In this document: one piece after another, positions 54,235 to 63,188 of the stretch
Layout of the letters: the number at the start of each line of letters is the position of its first letter
Numbering within the stretch: the stretch's first letter is position 1
NCBI GenBank assembly: GCA_963733085.1
Contig: CAVTBY010000002.1
Span: forward strand, 1 to 64,000
Length of the DNA stretch: 64,000 nt
Reading direction: 5' to 3'
Origin: Desertimonas sp963733085
GTDB taxonomy: Bacteria; Actinomycetota; Acidimicrobiia; Acidimicrobiales; Ilumatobacteraceae
Notes under the pieces: model-generated
What the model was told of the DNA's origin: nothing
Databases searched by the model: none
What the model saw: the letters and a program-made list of their open reading frames with translations, nothing else
Made by a program: the position numbers and the translations under genes

Positions 54235-55227
54235 TCACTCGGCCGCATCGAGCAGTTGGCGAGCCGCCGCCGTCGCCGTCATCGATCCTTCGCGCACGGC
54301 TGCCTCGAGCTCGGCACTGTGCTGGCGGACTGCTGGGGCAGCACGAAAGCGGGTGAGCAGGTAGTCGTCGATCGCCGACCACATCGATTGGACATCCTGC
54401 TCGCGGCGGTGGGCAAGCAGTGACCCGCGGTGGTCGAGGTACGTCCGATGGGCGTTGACCTGACGCCATACCTCGTCGAGCCCGTCGCCCTCGAGAGCGC
54501 TGCACGTCAGGACTGGTGGGTCCCAGCCGTACGGTGAGGGCGCCACGAAGTGCAGGGCGGCGGCGAGCTCCTTGGCAGCCGCGGCAGCTTCGGTCGTACG
54601 GTCGCCGTCGGCCTTGTTCACGGCGATCACGTCGGCGAGCTCGAGCACGCCCTTCTTGATGCCCTGCAGTGAGTCGCCGGTGCGAGCGAGCATCAGCAGC
54701 AGGAATGTGTCGACCATGCCGGCGACGGCGGTTTCCGACTGTCCGACACCGACCGTCTCGACGAATACGACGTCGAAGCCAGCCGCCTCCACGACGAGGA
54801 TCGCCTCGCGTGTCGCCCGCGTGACGCCGCCGAGCCGGCCGGACGTCGGTGAGGGGCGGATGAAGGCGGCGTCCGTGCCGGCGAGACGGGCCATCCTCGT
54901 CTTGTCGCCGAGGATGCTGCCGCCCGTGCGCGACGATGACGGGTCGACTGCTAGCACAGCGACGCGGTGGCCACTCTCGATCAGGCGTGTGCCCACGGCG
55001 TCGATGAACGTCGACTTGCCGGACCCGGGAACTCCGCTCACTCCGACGCGATGGGCGCCGCCGGAGTGGGGGAGTAGGCGGGTGAGCAACGCCTCGGCCT
55101 GCGCTTGGTGATCCGGCCTCGTCGACTCGACAAGCGTGATCGCCCGCCCAAGCGTTGATCGATCGGCACCGAGCACGCCATCCACGTACTCGTCGACCGA
55201 TGGGTGTTCTCCTGACCGTTCCGTCAT
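54235..55227 (-). CDS. meaB: Methylmalonyl-CoA mutase GTPase chaperone
   Basis: 330 residues of the MeaB/ArgK G3E-type GTPase family: Walker A VGVSGVPGSGKSTFIDAVG, switch region VDPSSSRTGGSILGDKTRMA, RPSPTSGRLGGVTRATREA, GVGQSETAVAGMVDTFL and base-binding ADVIAVNKADGDR. It protects and reloads B12 on the mutase. It follows mutB on the same strand. ATG 55227 gives MTERSGEHPSVDEYVDGVLG, but the first dozen residues are encoded by a family A palindrome. GTG 55185 and 55176 are alternatives that leave a standard N-terminus. Confidence 0.9.
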   Translation of the reverse strand: MTERSGEHPSVDEYVDGVLGADRSTLGRAITLVESTRPDHQAQAEALLTRLLPHSGGAHRVGVSGVPGSGKSTFIDAVGTRLIESGHRVAVLAVDPSSSRTGGSILGDKTRMARLAGTDAAFIRPSPTSGRLGGVTRATREAILVVEAAGFDVVFVETVGVGQSETAVAGMVDTFLLLMLARTGDSLQGIKKGVLELADVIAVNKADGDRTTEAAAAAKELAAALHFVAPSPYGWDPPVLTCSALEGDGLDEVWRQVNAHRTYLDHRGSLLAHRREQDVQSMWSAIDDYLLTRFRAAPAVRQHSAELEAAVREGSMTATAAARQLLDAAE

Positions 55228-55245
55228 GAATTCACCCATCGGTTG
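55194..55245. repeat. Family A 52-bp palindromic repeat, copy 6, overlapping the meaB start
   Basis: CGACCGATGGGTGTTC...GAATTCACCCATCGGTTG with a TGACCGTTCCGTCA centre. The arms are the least perfect of the family. It lies between mutB and meaB inside one operon and covers the annotated meaB start codon, so it would form a hairpin over the ribosome-binding region. Confidence 0.85.
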
Positions 55246-55266
55246 GTCGGACTCGGCGGCACGGAG

Positions 55267-57447
55267 TTACGCGAGCTGTTCGAGGACGTCGAGGGCAGCT
55301 GCGGCGATGATCGTGCCGGGCGGAAAGATCGCCGCCGCCCCCGCCTCGCGTAACTTGTCGACGTCCTGCGGCGGGATCACCCCACCGACAACGACGAGGA
55401 TGTCGCCGCGCCCACGCTCGGTCAGCGCCGCCTTGAGCTCGGGCACCAGCGTCAGGTGGCCGGCCGCAAGCGTCGACACACCGACGACGTGCACGTCGGC
55501 CTCGACAGCCTGGCGAGCGACTTCGGTAGGCGTCTGGAACAGCGGGCCGACGTCGACGTCGAAGCCGAGGTCGGCGAACGCCGTGGCGATGACCTTCTGG
55601 CCGCGGTCGTGACCGTCCTGGCCAATCTTGGCGACGAGGATCCTCGGTTGCCGCCCATGGTCGAGGGCGAACTGCTCGACGAGGGCGCGCACCTTCGCGA
55701 CGTCGGCAGTGTCCCCGACCTCCTTGCGGTACACGCCGCTAATCGTACGGATCGAGGCCGTGTGCCGTCCGAACACCGTCTCCATCGCCGAGGTGATCTC
55801 GCCCACCGTGGCGTGCGCCCGAGCGGCGGCGATCGACAGGGCGAGGAGGTTCTCACCCGGATCACGGCGTGCACCGTCGGCGACGAGGCGAGCCGCTGCA
55901 GTGAGCTGAGCGAGCGCCTCGTCGCACGCCGGCTGATCGCGCTCGGCGCGCAGCCGGTCGAGCTTGGCGAGCTGCTCGGCGCGCACCGCCGTGTTGTCGA
56001 CCTTGAGCACCTCGATGTCGTCGGCGACGTCGGGTCGGAAGACATTGACGCCGACCACCGGTTGGCGGCCGGAGTCGATGCGCGCCTGCGTTCGCGCCGC
56101 CGCCTCCTCGATGCGCAGCTTGGGAATCCCGGCCTCGATCGCCTTCGTCATGCCGCCGGCGTCCTCGACCTCGCTGATGTGTGCCCACGCCCTGGCGGCG
56201 AGATCGCTGGTCAGCCGCTCGACGTAGTAGCTGCCGCCCCACGGATCGATCACCCGGCACGTGCCCGACTCGTGTTGGAGCACGAGCTGGGTGTTACGGG
56301 CGATGCGGGCCGAGAAGTCCGTCGGCAGGGCGAGGGCCTCGTCGAGGGCGTTGGTGTGCAGCGACTGGGTGTGACCCTGGGTTGCCGCCATCGCCTCCAC
56401 GCACGTGCGCACGACGTTGTTGAACACGTCCTGGGCGGTCAGCGACCAGCCCGACGTCTGGCAATGGGTGCGCAGGGCGAGCGACTTGTCGGCCCGGGGG
56501 TCGAACTGCTTCAGGAGGGTCGCCCACAACAGGCGGGCAGCGCGGAGCTTGGCGACCTCCATGAAGAAGTTCATGCCGATGGCGAAGAAGAACGACAGAC
56601 GCGGCGCGAACGAATCGATGTCGAGGCCCGCTGCCAGGCCGGTGCGGACGTACTCGACGCCATCGGCGAGGGTGTAGGCGAGCTCGAGGTCGGCGGTCGC
56701 CCCGGCCTCCTGCATGTGGTAGCCGGAGATCGAGATCGAGTTGAACCTCGGCATCGCGGCGGCGGTGTAGGAGAAGATGTCCGAGACGATCGCCATCGAC
56801 GGGGCCGGTGGGTAGATGTACGTGTTCCGGACCATGAACTCCTTGAGGATGTCGTTCTGGATCGTCCCGGCGAGCCTCGCTGCTGGCACCCCCTGCTCCT
56901 CGGCTGCCACCACGTAGAGGGCCATCACCGGGAGGACGGCGCCGTTCATCGTCATCGACACGCTGATCCGGTCGAGCGGAATGTGGTCGAACAGCTGGCG
57001 CATGTCGAGGATCGAGTCGATCGCCACGCCGGCCATCCCGACGTCACCGGCGACGCGTGGGTGGTCGCTGTCGTAGCCACGGTGGGTCGGCAGGTCGAAG
57101 GCGACGGACAGGCCCTTCTGCCCAGCCGCGAGGTTGCGACGATAAAAGGCATTCGACTCTTGCGCCGTGGAGAACCCGGCGTATTGACGGATCGTCCACG
57201 GCTGGGTCACGTACATCGTCGGATACGGGCCGCGCAGGAACGGAGCGATGCCTGGGTAGGTGTCGAGAACGTCGATGCCGTCGAGATCGGCGGCGGTGTA
57301 CAAGGCGGCGACGTCAATGCCCTCTGGAGTCGTCCAGGGGATCGAGGCGCCGTCGCCATCTGCAGCACGCGGTTGCGCTGTGTCGAAGGCGGCCGAAACG
57401 TCATCACTGCGCAGAGGGATCTCGGCGAAGTTGGGGACCTTCATCAT
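55267..57447 (-). CDS. mutB: Methylmalonyl-CoA mutase large (catalytic) subunit
   Basis: 726 residues. The TIM barrel carries PYPTMYVTQPWTIRQYAGFS, HRGYDSDHPRVAGDVGMAGV and the AHCQTSGWS-like substrate segment LRTHCQTSGWSLTAQD. The C-terminal B12 domain has KIGQDGHDRGQKVIATAFAD with the axial His at about residue 613, then GVSTLAAGHLTLVPEL. It interconverts succinyl- and (R)-methylmalonyl-CoA with adenosylcobalamin. ATG 57447 or 57444, overlapping the mutA stop (ATGA). meaB follows. Confidence 0.95.
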   Translation of the reverse strand: MMKVPNFAEIPLRSDDVSAAFDTAQPRAADGDGASIPWTTPEGIDVAALYTAADLDGIDVLDTYPGIAPFLRGPYPTMYVTQPWTIRQYAGFSTAQESNAFYRRNLAAGQKGLSVAFDLPTHRGYDSDHPRVAGDVGMAGVAIDSILDMRQLFDHIPLDRISVSMTMNGAVLPVMALYVVAAEEQGVPAARLAGTIQNDILKEFMVRNTYIYPPAPSMAIVSDIFSYTAAAMPRFNSISISGYHMQEAGATADLELAYTLADGVEYVRTGLAAGLDIDSFAPRLSFFFAIGMNFFMEVAKLRAARLLWATLLKQFDPRADKSLALRTHCQTSGWSLTAQDVFNNVVRTCVEAMAATQGHTQSLHTNALDEALALPTDFSARIARNTQLVLQHESGTCRVIDPWGGSYYVERLTSDLAARAWAHISEVEDAGGMTKAIEAGIPKLRIEEAAARTQARIDSGRQPVVGVNVFRPDVADDIEVLKVDNTAVRAEQLAKLDRLRAERDQPACDEALAQLTAAARLVADGARRDPGENLLALSIAAARAHATVGEITSAMETVFGRHTASIRTISGVYRKEVGDTADVAKVRALVEQFALDHGRQPRILVAKIGQDGHDRGQKVIATAFADLGFDVDVGPLFQTPTEVARQAVEADVHVVGVSTLAAGHLTLVPELKAALTERGRGDILVVVGGVIPPQDVDKLREAGAAAIFPPGTIIAAAALDVLEQLA

Positions 57448-59156
57448 TCGACGCCCAGGACGTCGAGGAGATCGGTGAGGGCGGCGTGCGCATCGGCGCC
57501 GGCGACGAGCGGATCGTGCCCGACGACGTAGGTACGCCGGGCGCCGGCTGCGGCCAGCTCCTCGACCGCTGAGGTGGCATCATCAGGCCGAGCTGCGCAC
57601 ACGCAGGCGACGTCGGCACCGGCGTCGGCAAACCCGGCGGCCGCACCGGTTCCCGTGTCGGTGTCGAGCCCGGCGATCCCGAAGAAGCCCTTGGCGAACG
57701 TTGCCGCGGCGGTGAACTCGGCCGGTGTCCCGACAGTGGCGAGGTACACCGCTGGTCGGCGGCCGGTCGCGGCGGCGTGACGGTCCACGCGTTGGCGAAG
57801 CGTCTCGAAGCGCTCCGGCCAGCGATGTCGCCCGAGGCTGCCGTTCGTGGGGTGCCTGCCGGCCGGCCCGGGTGTCGGCACCGGCTCCGGTTCAGCCAGG
57901 TCCGGGAATTCGCTGAGCCCGGTGAGCGGCGCCCGCCGATGGTCAATGTCGGCGTCACGCCTGGCACGCACGGCGTCGATGCGCTCGTTCAGCAGGTCGG
58001 CTTCGACGGCGGCGCGGAACCCTCCGGCGGCCTCGACTTCCTGGAAGGCCGACCAGGCGGCGGTTGCCAGTTCGTCGGTGATCCGTTCGACGTACCACGA
58101 TCCGCCCGCCGGGTCGATGACGCGGGCGACGTGAGACTCCAGCGCCAGCACCGACTGTGTGTTGCGGGCAAGGCGCCGGCCGTGCTCACTCGGCACGGCG
58201 TCGGACAAGGCGTCGTGGGGGAGCACGGTGATCGCATCAGCGCTCCCCACAGCCGCGGCGAAGCAGGCGATCGTGGCGCGCAGCATGTTCACCGACGGGG
58301 CGTAGCGCGTCATCCCCGCCGTTGACGCGACGGCGTGCAGTGGGGTGCGGCCGGCACCCTCTGGGTCGCCGACGACTTCTGCGACTCGAGCCCACAGGCG
58401 ACGGGCGGCGCGGAACTTGGCGATCGTCAGGAACTGATCGGCGGTCGCGGCCAAACGCAACTCGATCGTGGCGAAGGGATCGACGGCGAGTTCCGCGATC
58501 GTGGCCACGGCGGCGGCGATCGTGAAGCCGAGCTCTTGCCCCTCGGACGCCCCGGCGTCGTGATAGCGGGTGCCGTCGATCGTGATCGCGCGTACGGCCG
58601 GGGCATCCACCGTCAATCGTGCTGCCCAATCATTGGCGGCGGCGAGGTCGCGGTCGAGGTCGACGTTGGTGCGGTCGGAGGCCCAGGCGCCGAACGGGTC
58701 GGCGCCGAGTGATCCGCCAACTGGAGTCACACCGTCGGACACCCACCGGTCGGCGAGCACGGCCGCGGCGGCAGGCCAGCGTGCGCCGGCGGCGAACACG
58801 ACGGAGGCGACGTCCAACATCACGCCGTCGAGAGCCGCCGTGACGGCCGCGGCGAACGCGACCTCGTCGAGGGCGGCGAGATGACGTAGCTCGACCCACA
58901 CCGAGGTTGCTCCCCGCTCCAGCTCCTCGACGGCTCGGCCGGGAATGCCGCCGTCGACGACCTGACGGACGTCCCAACCGTCACGAGTCGCCGTGGCGGT
59001 ACGGCCGCGCACGTACGGCGGGCGGCCGGGCAGACCGGGATCGGCGACCGCGTCGGCGGCGGTGTACAGCGGCTCGATCGTGATGTCGTCGTACGTGGTC
59101 GAGCGCAGCCGTTCGATGTCGCCGGCGAGGTTTAGCCAGTCATCACGATCGGCCAC
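57444..59156 (-). CDS. mutA: Methylmalonyl-CoA mutase small subunit
   Basis: 570 residues, homologous to MutB across the barrel: PPYVRGRTATATRDGWDVRQ, GGSLGADPFGAWASDRTN and ALESHVARVIDPAGGSWYVE. The C-terminal B12-like domain (VYLATVGTPAEFTAAATFAK) lacks the DxHxxG cobalamin motif, as expected of the non-catalytic subunit. Somewhat shorter than the 620-residue norm. GTG 59156 is preceded by a purine-poor leader, 27 bp after the lipoprotein gene on the same strand. Confidence 0.92.
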   Translation of the reverse strand: MADRDDWLNLAGDIERLRSTTYDDITIEPLYTAADAVADPGLPGRPPYVRGRTATATRDGWDVRQVVDGGIPGRAVEELERGATSVWVELRHLAALDEVAFAAAVTAALDGVMLDVASVVFAAGARWPAAAAVLADRWVSDGVTPVGGSLGADPFGAWASDRTNVDLDRDLAAANDWAARLTVDAPAVRAITIDGTRYHDAGASEGQELGFTIAAAVATIAELAVDPFATIELRLAATADQFLTIAKFRAARRLWARVAEVVGDPEGAGRTPLHAVASTAGMTRYAPSVNMLRATIACFAAAVGSADAITVLPHDALSDAVPSEHGRRLARNTQSVLALESHVARVIDPAGGSWYVERITDELATAAWSAFQEVEAAGGFRAAVEADLLNERIDAVRARRDADIDHRRAPLTGLSEFPDLAEPEPVPTPGPAGRHPTNGSLGRHRWPERFETLRQRVDRHAAATGRRPAVYLATVGTPAEFTAAATFAKGFFGIAGLDTDTGTGAAAGFADAGADVACVCAARPDDATSAVEELAAAGARRTYVVGHDPLVAGADAHAALTDLLDVLGVE

Positions 59157-59183
59157 CTTGAGCAGCCTAGGAGGACGACCTTG

Positions 59184-59663
59184 TCAGCCGATGCCGGTGA
59201 TCGCGGTGACCTCGCCGTCGGTGAGCTCGACGGTGACGCGGTTGGGCCGGAAGTCGAGCGTCAGCGGCCGGTCCTGGCCGTCGACGCGCCCGACGCGCAG
59301 GATCCAACCGCACGCCTCGGCGGCCTCGGTCGCCTCCGCCTCGGTCAGGCCGACGAGCAACTCGTCGGCCGACTCCTCGGTCGGCTCCTCCGGGCAGTCG
59401 CCGGCGGCGCTCGACGGCGGTCCGGTGGTCTCTGGCACGGTGGCCTCCGCTTCGGTGGTGTCGGGTGCAGCCGTGTCGGGTTCGGTGGTGTCGGGTTCAG
59501 AGGTGTCGGAGGTCGGGGCGGTCGTTTCGGGGCTCGTGGCGAGCGCCGCCACGGTCGACTCAGTTGTGGCAGTGGCGGCGTTGTCATCGTCGCCACATGC
59601 CGCTGCGGTCGTGGCGACGATGGCCGTCAGACCGGCGATCATCAGGGTGCGCTTGAAGTTCAT
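59184..59663 (-). CDS. Lipoprotein with peptidase inhibitor I78-like C-terminal domain
   Basis: 159 residues. Signal and lipobox MIAGLTAIVATTAAAC put the acylated Cys near residue 23, then a Thr/Glu/Pro-rich linker to about residue 90. The last 65 residues (VGLTEAEATEAAEACGWILR and VGRVDGQDRPLTLDFRPNRV, TVELTDGEVTAITGIG) follow the I78 peptidase-inhibitor pattern of a small 'GW-R...DG...D-RPNRV' fold. Membrane-attached on the outer face. It lies directly before mutA but a functional link is not evident. Confidence 0.7.
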   Translation of the reverse strand: MNFKRTLMIAGLTAIVATTAAACGDDDNAATATTESTVAALATSPETTAPTSDTSEPDTTEPDTAAPDTTEAEATVPETTGPPSSAAGDCPEEPTEESADELLVGLTEAEATEAAEACGWILRVGRVDGQDRPLTLDFRPNRVTVELTDGEVTAITGIG

Positions 59664-59736
59664 CGTCCTTTGACTCTTGCAGAGCGCCGCTGGTTCCCGC
59701 GGTGTTTGGGCGATCGGCCGTGGCAGGCTGGTAGAG

Positions 59737-60390
59737 ATGCCGGAGCAGTTCGTGCTGGGGGTCGACCTCGACGGTGTCGTCGCCGACCACACGAGAAGGT
59801 TCCGCGAGATCGTCGCCGAGCGGCGCGGCGTCGACCCCGAGTCGATGCCGATGGAGCGCTCGTGGGACTTCCGCGAGTGGGGCTTCGCTCCCGACGAGTA
59901 CGACCAGCTGCACAAGCTCGCCGTCACCGAGTACGACATGATCCGCACGATGCCCGTGATCGAGGGCGCCGCCGACGCCCTGTGGCGGCTGTCCGATGCC
60001 GGTGTCTGGTTGCGCATCATCACCCACCGGCTGTACGTCAACTGGGCGCACGAACGGGCCGTTGGCGACACGGCTGCGTGGCTCGACGAGCACCGCATCC
60101 CCTACCGCGATCTGTGCTTCCTCGGTGCCAAGCCGGAGGTTCAGGCCGACGCCTACATCGACGACGCGCCGCACAACGTCACGGCGTTGCGCCAACTCGG
60201 CAACACGGTGATCGTCTTCGACCAGCCGTACAACCGCCACCTCGTCGACGGTCCGCGGGCGGCGAACTGGGAGGAGGCGGAGTCGATCGTCGCCGACCTC
60301 GCCGCCGGCAGCCTCGGGCACGTCGCCGTGCAGCTGCCAGGAATCGACGCCGGGAGCGGGCGTCTGGAGGAGCGCCGACGGGCCGAATAG
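59737..60390 (+). CDS. HAD-superfamily 5'(3')-nucleotidase-like protein
   Basis: 217 residues. The first HAD motif is VLGVDLDGVVADHT with the nucleophile Asp and acid/base Asp; motif 2 Thr is in LRIITHRLYV; motif 4 acidic pair is in AYIDDAPHNVTALRQLG. The size and helical cap match the NT5C family that dephosphorylates nucleoside monophosphates. The tail GSGRLEERRRAE is unremarkable. Divergent from the I78 lipoprotein. Substrate is inferred from family. Confidence 0.78.
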   Translation: MPEQFVLGVDLDGVVADHTRRFREIVAERRGVDPESMPMERSWDFREWGFAPDEYDQLHKLAVTEYDMIRTMPVIEGAADALWRLSDAGVWLRIITHRLYVNWAHERAVGDTAAWLDEHRIPYRDLCFLGAKPEVQADAYIDDAPHNVTALRQLGNTVIVFDQPYNRHLVDGPRAANWEEAESIVADLAAGSLGHVAVQLPGIDAGSGRLEERRRAE

Positions 60391-60505
60391 GCGACCGAGT
60401 CCGACCCAAAACAGATTGCGAACTCGTTGCAATTCGGCCGCAGCCGCGTGACAGGCACGGTTACAATCGGCGCCATTACGTTGCCGACCGCGACTCCCGG
60501 GCGCC

Positions 60506-61021
60506 ATGGACCTGGTTTGTAACCTGCCCGACTCGGGTGGCTCGTTCGGCGCGACGCTGCTCATCGGTGCCCTGGCGATCGTCACGGGTATCGGGGTCCT
60601 GGCCGTGCAGCGACGGCTCAACGGCGGCTCTGTGGCCCCGCTCGCGTTGCTTGCTGTCACCGCCGTTGCCCTGCTCGCTGGCGCTTTCGCATCCGATGCC
60701 GCCGCAGTGCCGATCACGACCACCGATCCGTCCTCGTCGTCGAGTTCGCCGTCGACGTGCATTCCGCCACCGTCCAGTACTGCACCGGGTGTTCGGTCGA
60801 CCTCGTCAACGTCCTCATCGTCCACGTCGACGTCGACCACGCTGATGGAAACGACGACCACCACGTTCGTCGACCCCGGCGATCCCCCGGACCTCATCCC
60901 GATCGGTCCGCCGCCGGATTCGACGAGTTCCTCGTCGACCTCGACGTCGACCAGCACAAGTTCCACGACGAGCCCGGACACGACCATCCCGGAATCGTCG
61001 ACGCCGCCGACGCTGCCCTAG
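60506..61021 (+). CDS. Small membrane protein with Ser/Thr-rich extracellular tail
   Basis: 171 residues, not recognised. Two hydrophobic helices (ATLLIGALAIVTGIGVLAVQ at about 16-35 and VAPLALLAVTAVALLAGAFA at about 43-62) precede a 100-residue Ser/Thr/Pro tail ending IPESSTPPTLP. Such tails are often glycosylated or wall-spanning in actinobacteria; no sortase signal is present. A TACAAT -10-like hexamer lies about 40 bp upstream. Next gene on the strand is an aminotransferase, 19 bp on. Confidence 0.6.
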   Translation: MDLVCNLPDSGGSFGATLLIGALAIVTGIGVLAVQRRLNGGSVAPLALLAVTAVALLAGAFASDAAAVPITTTDPSSSSSSPSTCIPPPSSTAPGVRSTSSTSSSSTSTSTTLMETTTTTFVDPGDPPDLIPIGPPPDSTSSSSTSTSTSTSSTTSPDTTIPESSTPPTLP

Positions 61022-61040
61022 CCACCGAGCGTTGCGTGTA

Positions 61041-62246
61041 ATGACGGCCGACTCCAACGCTTCCACACGCTCGCCGGCCGACCCGCTCACTCCCAAGTTG
61101 CGTGGCTTCGGCACGACGATCTTCGCCGAGATGTCGGCACTCGCCGTGGCCACCGGCTCGATCAACCTCGGCCAGGGCTTCCCCGACAGCGATGGCCCGC
61201 AAGCCGTCCTCGACGCGGCGATCGAGGCGATCCGCTCCGGCCACAACCAGTATCCACCTGGGCCCGGCACGCCGGAGTTGCGCGCCGCCATCGCCCGTCA
61301 TCAGCAGCGCTTCTACGGCCTCGAGCACGATCCCGATGGCGAGATCCTCGTCACCGCGGGTGCCACCGAGGCACTTGCCGGAGCCCTCCTCGGGATGCTC
61401 GACGCCGGCGACGAGGTGATCGTCTTCGAGCCGATGTACGACAGCTACCAGGCCTGTATCGCCCTCGCCGGTGCTCGCGCCGTTCCCGTGCTGCTCCGAC
61501 CGGACGGCGCTCGTTACGGGTTCGACACCGACGAGCTGCGCGCCGCCGTCTCGCCACGAACTCGGCTGATCCTGCTCAACACTCCGCACAACCCGACGGG
61601 CAAGGTGTTCGACGCCGACGAACTGACCCTCATCGCCGACACGGCGATCGAGCACGATCTGATCGTCGTCACGGACGAGGTGTACGAGCACCTCGTGTTC
61701 CCCGGCGCCGTGCACATCCCGATGGCGACGCTGCCGGGAATGGCCGAACGCACACTGACGATCTCGTCGGGCGGCAAGACGTTCAACACGACCGGGTGGA
61801 AGGTGGGATGGATGTGTGGCCCGCGCCCACTCGTCGCCGCTGGCCGGACGGCGAAGCAGTTCCTCACGTACGTCAACGCCGGGCCGTTCCAGCCGGCGAT
61901 CGCCGCCGGTCTCGACCTCGGCGACGACTTCTACGCGGCGATCGCCGCGGATCTCACCACCAAGCGCGACCACCTCGCCGCCGGCCTCCGCTCCGCCGGC
62001 TTCACGACGTACCTCCCGGAGGCGACGTACTTCATCACCGTGGACATCCGCCCGGTCGATGCCACCGGTGACGGCATGGCGTTCTGCCGGGCGTTGCCGG
62101 AGCGATGCGGGGTCGTGGCGGTCCCCAACGAGGTGTTCTACGCCCGACCTGAGCACGGTCGCCACCTCGTACGCTTCGCCTGCTGCAAGCGCCTCGACGT
62201 CCTCGACGAGGCGGGCCGGCGGCTGGCTGGGCTGGCAGCCTCCTGA
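61041..62246 (+). CDS. Class I/II PLP aminotransferase (DapC/kynurenine-type)
   Basis: 401 residues. GSINLGQGFPDSDGPQAVLD and HNQYPPGPGTPELRAAIARH mark the aminotransferase class-I gamma group (DapC, KATI-like). The cofactor-binding segments are NTPHNPTGKVF, VTDEVYEHLVF and the Schiff-base Lys in ISSGGKTFNTTGWKVGW. Conserved Arg for the alpha-carboxylate is in HLVRFACCKR. In actinobacteria this group includes N-succinyldiaminopimelate aminotransferase, methionine/kynurenine aminotransferases; the context does not decide. Confidence 0.85.
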   Translation: MTADSNASTRSPADPLTPKLRGFGTTIFAEMSALAVATGSINLGQGFPDSDGPQAVLDAAIEAIRSGHNQYPPGPGTPELRAAIARHQQRFYGLEHDPDGEILVTAGATEALAGALLGMLDAGDEVIVFEPMYDSYQACIALAGARAVPVLLRPDGARYGFDTDELRAAVSPRTRLILLNTPHNPTGKVFDADELTLIADTAIEHDLIVVTDEVYEHLVFPGAVHIPMATLPGMAERTLTISSGGKTFNTTGWKVGWMCGPRPLVAAGRTAKQFLTYVNAGPFQPAIAAGLDLGDDFYAAIAADLTTKRDHLAAGLRSAGFTTYLPEATYFITVDIRPVDATGDGMAFCRALPERCGVVAVPNEVFYARPEHGRHLVRFACCKRLDVLDEAGRRLAGLAAS

Positions 62247-62357
62247 TCCAGGGACTGCGCGCTTTCTGTGACGTGAATGTAACGGTTGTGTGCGCTACTG
62301 TGCGGGTACTGACCCGTCAGGCCGACGACCAGGCCCACAACAAGGAGGAACCTCCCG

Positions 62358-62498
62358 ATGAAGAAGCTTGCCACGATCGCAGCCGCCGCAGCGCTCGCGC
62401 TGACTATGGCTGCTTGCGGAGACGATGACGACGACGGTGGCGGCGACGACACTTCCGTCGACGTTGCGGACGTGACGACGCCACCCGTCGATAGCTGA
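62358..62498 (+). CDS. 46-residue lipoprotein
   Basis: MKKLATIAAAAALALTMAAC carries a full signal with lipobox LTMAAC (Cys20), then an acidic GDDDDDGGGDD and a short tail ending TTPPVDS. An AAGGAGG Shine-Dalgarno lies 9 bp upstream and a rho-independent terminator follows, so it is a genuine small gene. It resembles the leader and acidic linker of the next gene without its folded domain. Possibly a shrunken paralogue or a peptide in its own right. Confidence 0.75.
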   Translation: MKKLATIAAAAALALTMAACGDDDDDGGGDDTSVDVADVTTPPVDS

Positions 62499-62536
62499 GA
62501 ACCAAATCGTTCACAGCTTCGTCATAGTTGCTGCGA

Positions 62537-62576
62537 TCGGCGGACGGTCTGCCACCGTCCGCCGATTGCATTTTTC
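62537..62576 (+). terminator. Rho-independent terminator after the 46-residue lipoprotein
   Basis: ATCGGCGGACGGT-CTGCC-ACCGTCCGCCGAT is a perfect 13-bp stem followed by TGCATTTTT. It is the clearest intrinsic terminator in the window and separates the two lipoprotein genes. Confidence 0.88.
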
Positions 62577-62606
62577 AGACCCCCCATCCCCCGAGGAGAT
62601 CCCATC

Positions 62607-63188
62607 GTGAACAAGGTGCGCCTGCTCGCCGCCTGTGCCGCCCTGACACTGGTTGCCGCCGCATGCGGCGACGACGACGATGATGCGTCCGGCGACACCG
62701 CGCCCGCGACGATCGCCGCTCCGGCCACCGCTGCCGCCCCCGCGGCGACTGCTGCCGCCGCAGAGCCGACCACCGCCGGCACCGGCGACCCGTCGGTCGC
62801 CGCCGTCGAAGGCAGCGGCACCATCGTGCCGGGGAACACCGTGGGCCCTGTCCCCACGTTGCCAGGCGGCGACGCAAGTCCCGAGGTCGTCGCCGACTGC
62901 CAAGCCGTTGGCGAGTTCATCCAGGACCAGGGTGAAGGTCCCGATGGTCCGACCGTCGATGACGAGATCTCCGATGACTACAAGGACTTCCTCGAGGGTG
63001 TCCGCGACGGCCTCGAGGATCTCGACCTGGAGACCGACGAGGTGCAAACCGCCGTCGACACCTTGGTCGACTTCAGCAATGAGGTCGTCGACGCCGACAC
63101 GTGGACCGCGGAACTCGAATCCCAGGGAGTCGACGCGTTCGTCCCACTGAACGACGTGTGCGCCGCAACCTTGGCGGAGATGGATTAA
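62607..63188 (+). CDS. Secreted acidic lipoprotein
   Basis: 193 residues. Signal and lipobox LLAACAALTLVAAAC, an acidic GDDDDDASGD, an Ala/Thr/Pro-rich linker to about residue 55, then a folded-looking acidic helical domain: PEVVADCQAVGEFIQDQGEG, DYKDFLEGVRDGLEDLDLET and the final CAATLAEMD. Two Cys in the domain could pair. No known family recognised. GTG 62607 starts it; the upstream terminator implies its own promoter in a short gap, or read-through. Confidence 0.65.
   Translation: MNKVRLLAACAALTLVAAACGDDDDDASGDTAPATIAAPATAAAPAATAAAAEPTTAGTGDPSVAAVEGSGTIVPGNTVGPVPTLPGGDASPEVVADCQAVGEFIQDQGEGPDGPTVDDEISDDYKDFLEGVRDGLEDLDLETDEVQTAVDTLVDFSNEVVDADTWTAELESQGVDAFVPLNDVCAATLAEMD

Noticed and set aside
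55456..57531. A 691-codon plus-strand open frame opposite mutB
   Set aside because: mutB is unmistakable on the minus strand; the frame is a high-GC shadow with no recognisable domain.
62260..62310. CRP/FNR-like site TGTGACGTGAATGTAAC
   Set aside because: Only the left half fits the TGTGA-N6-TCACA consensus; the right half does not.
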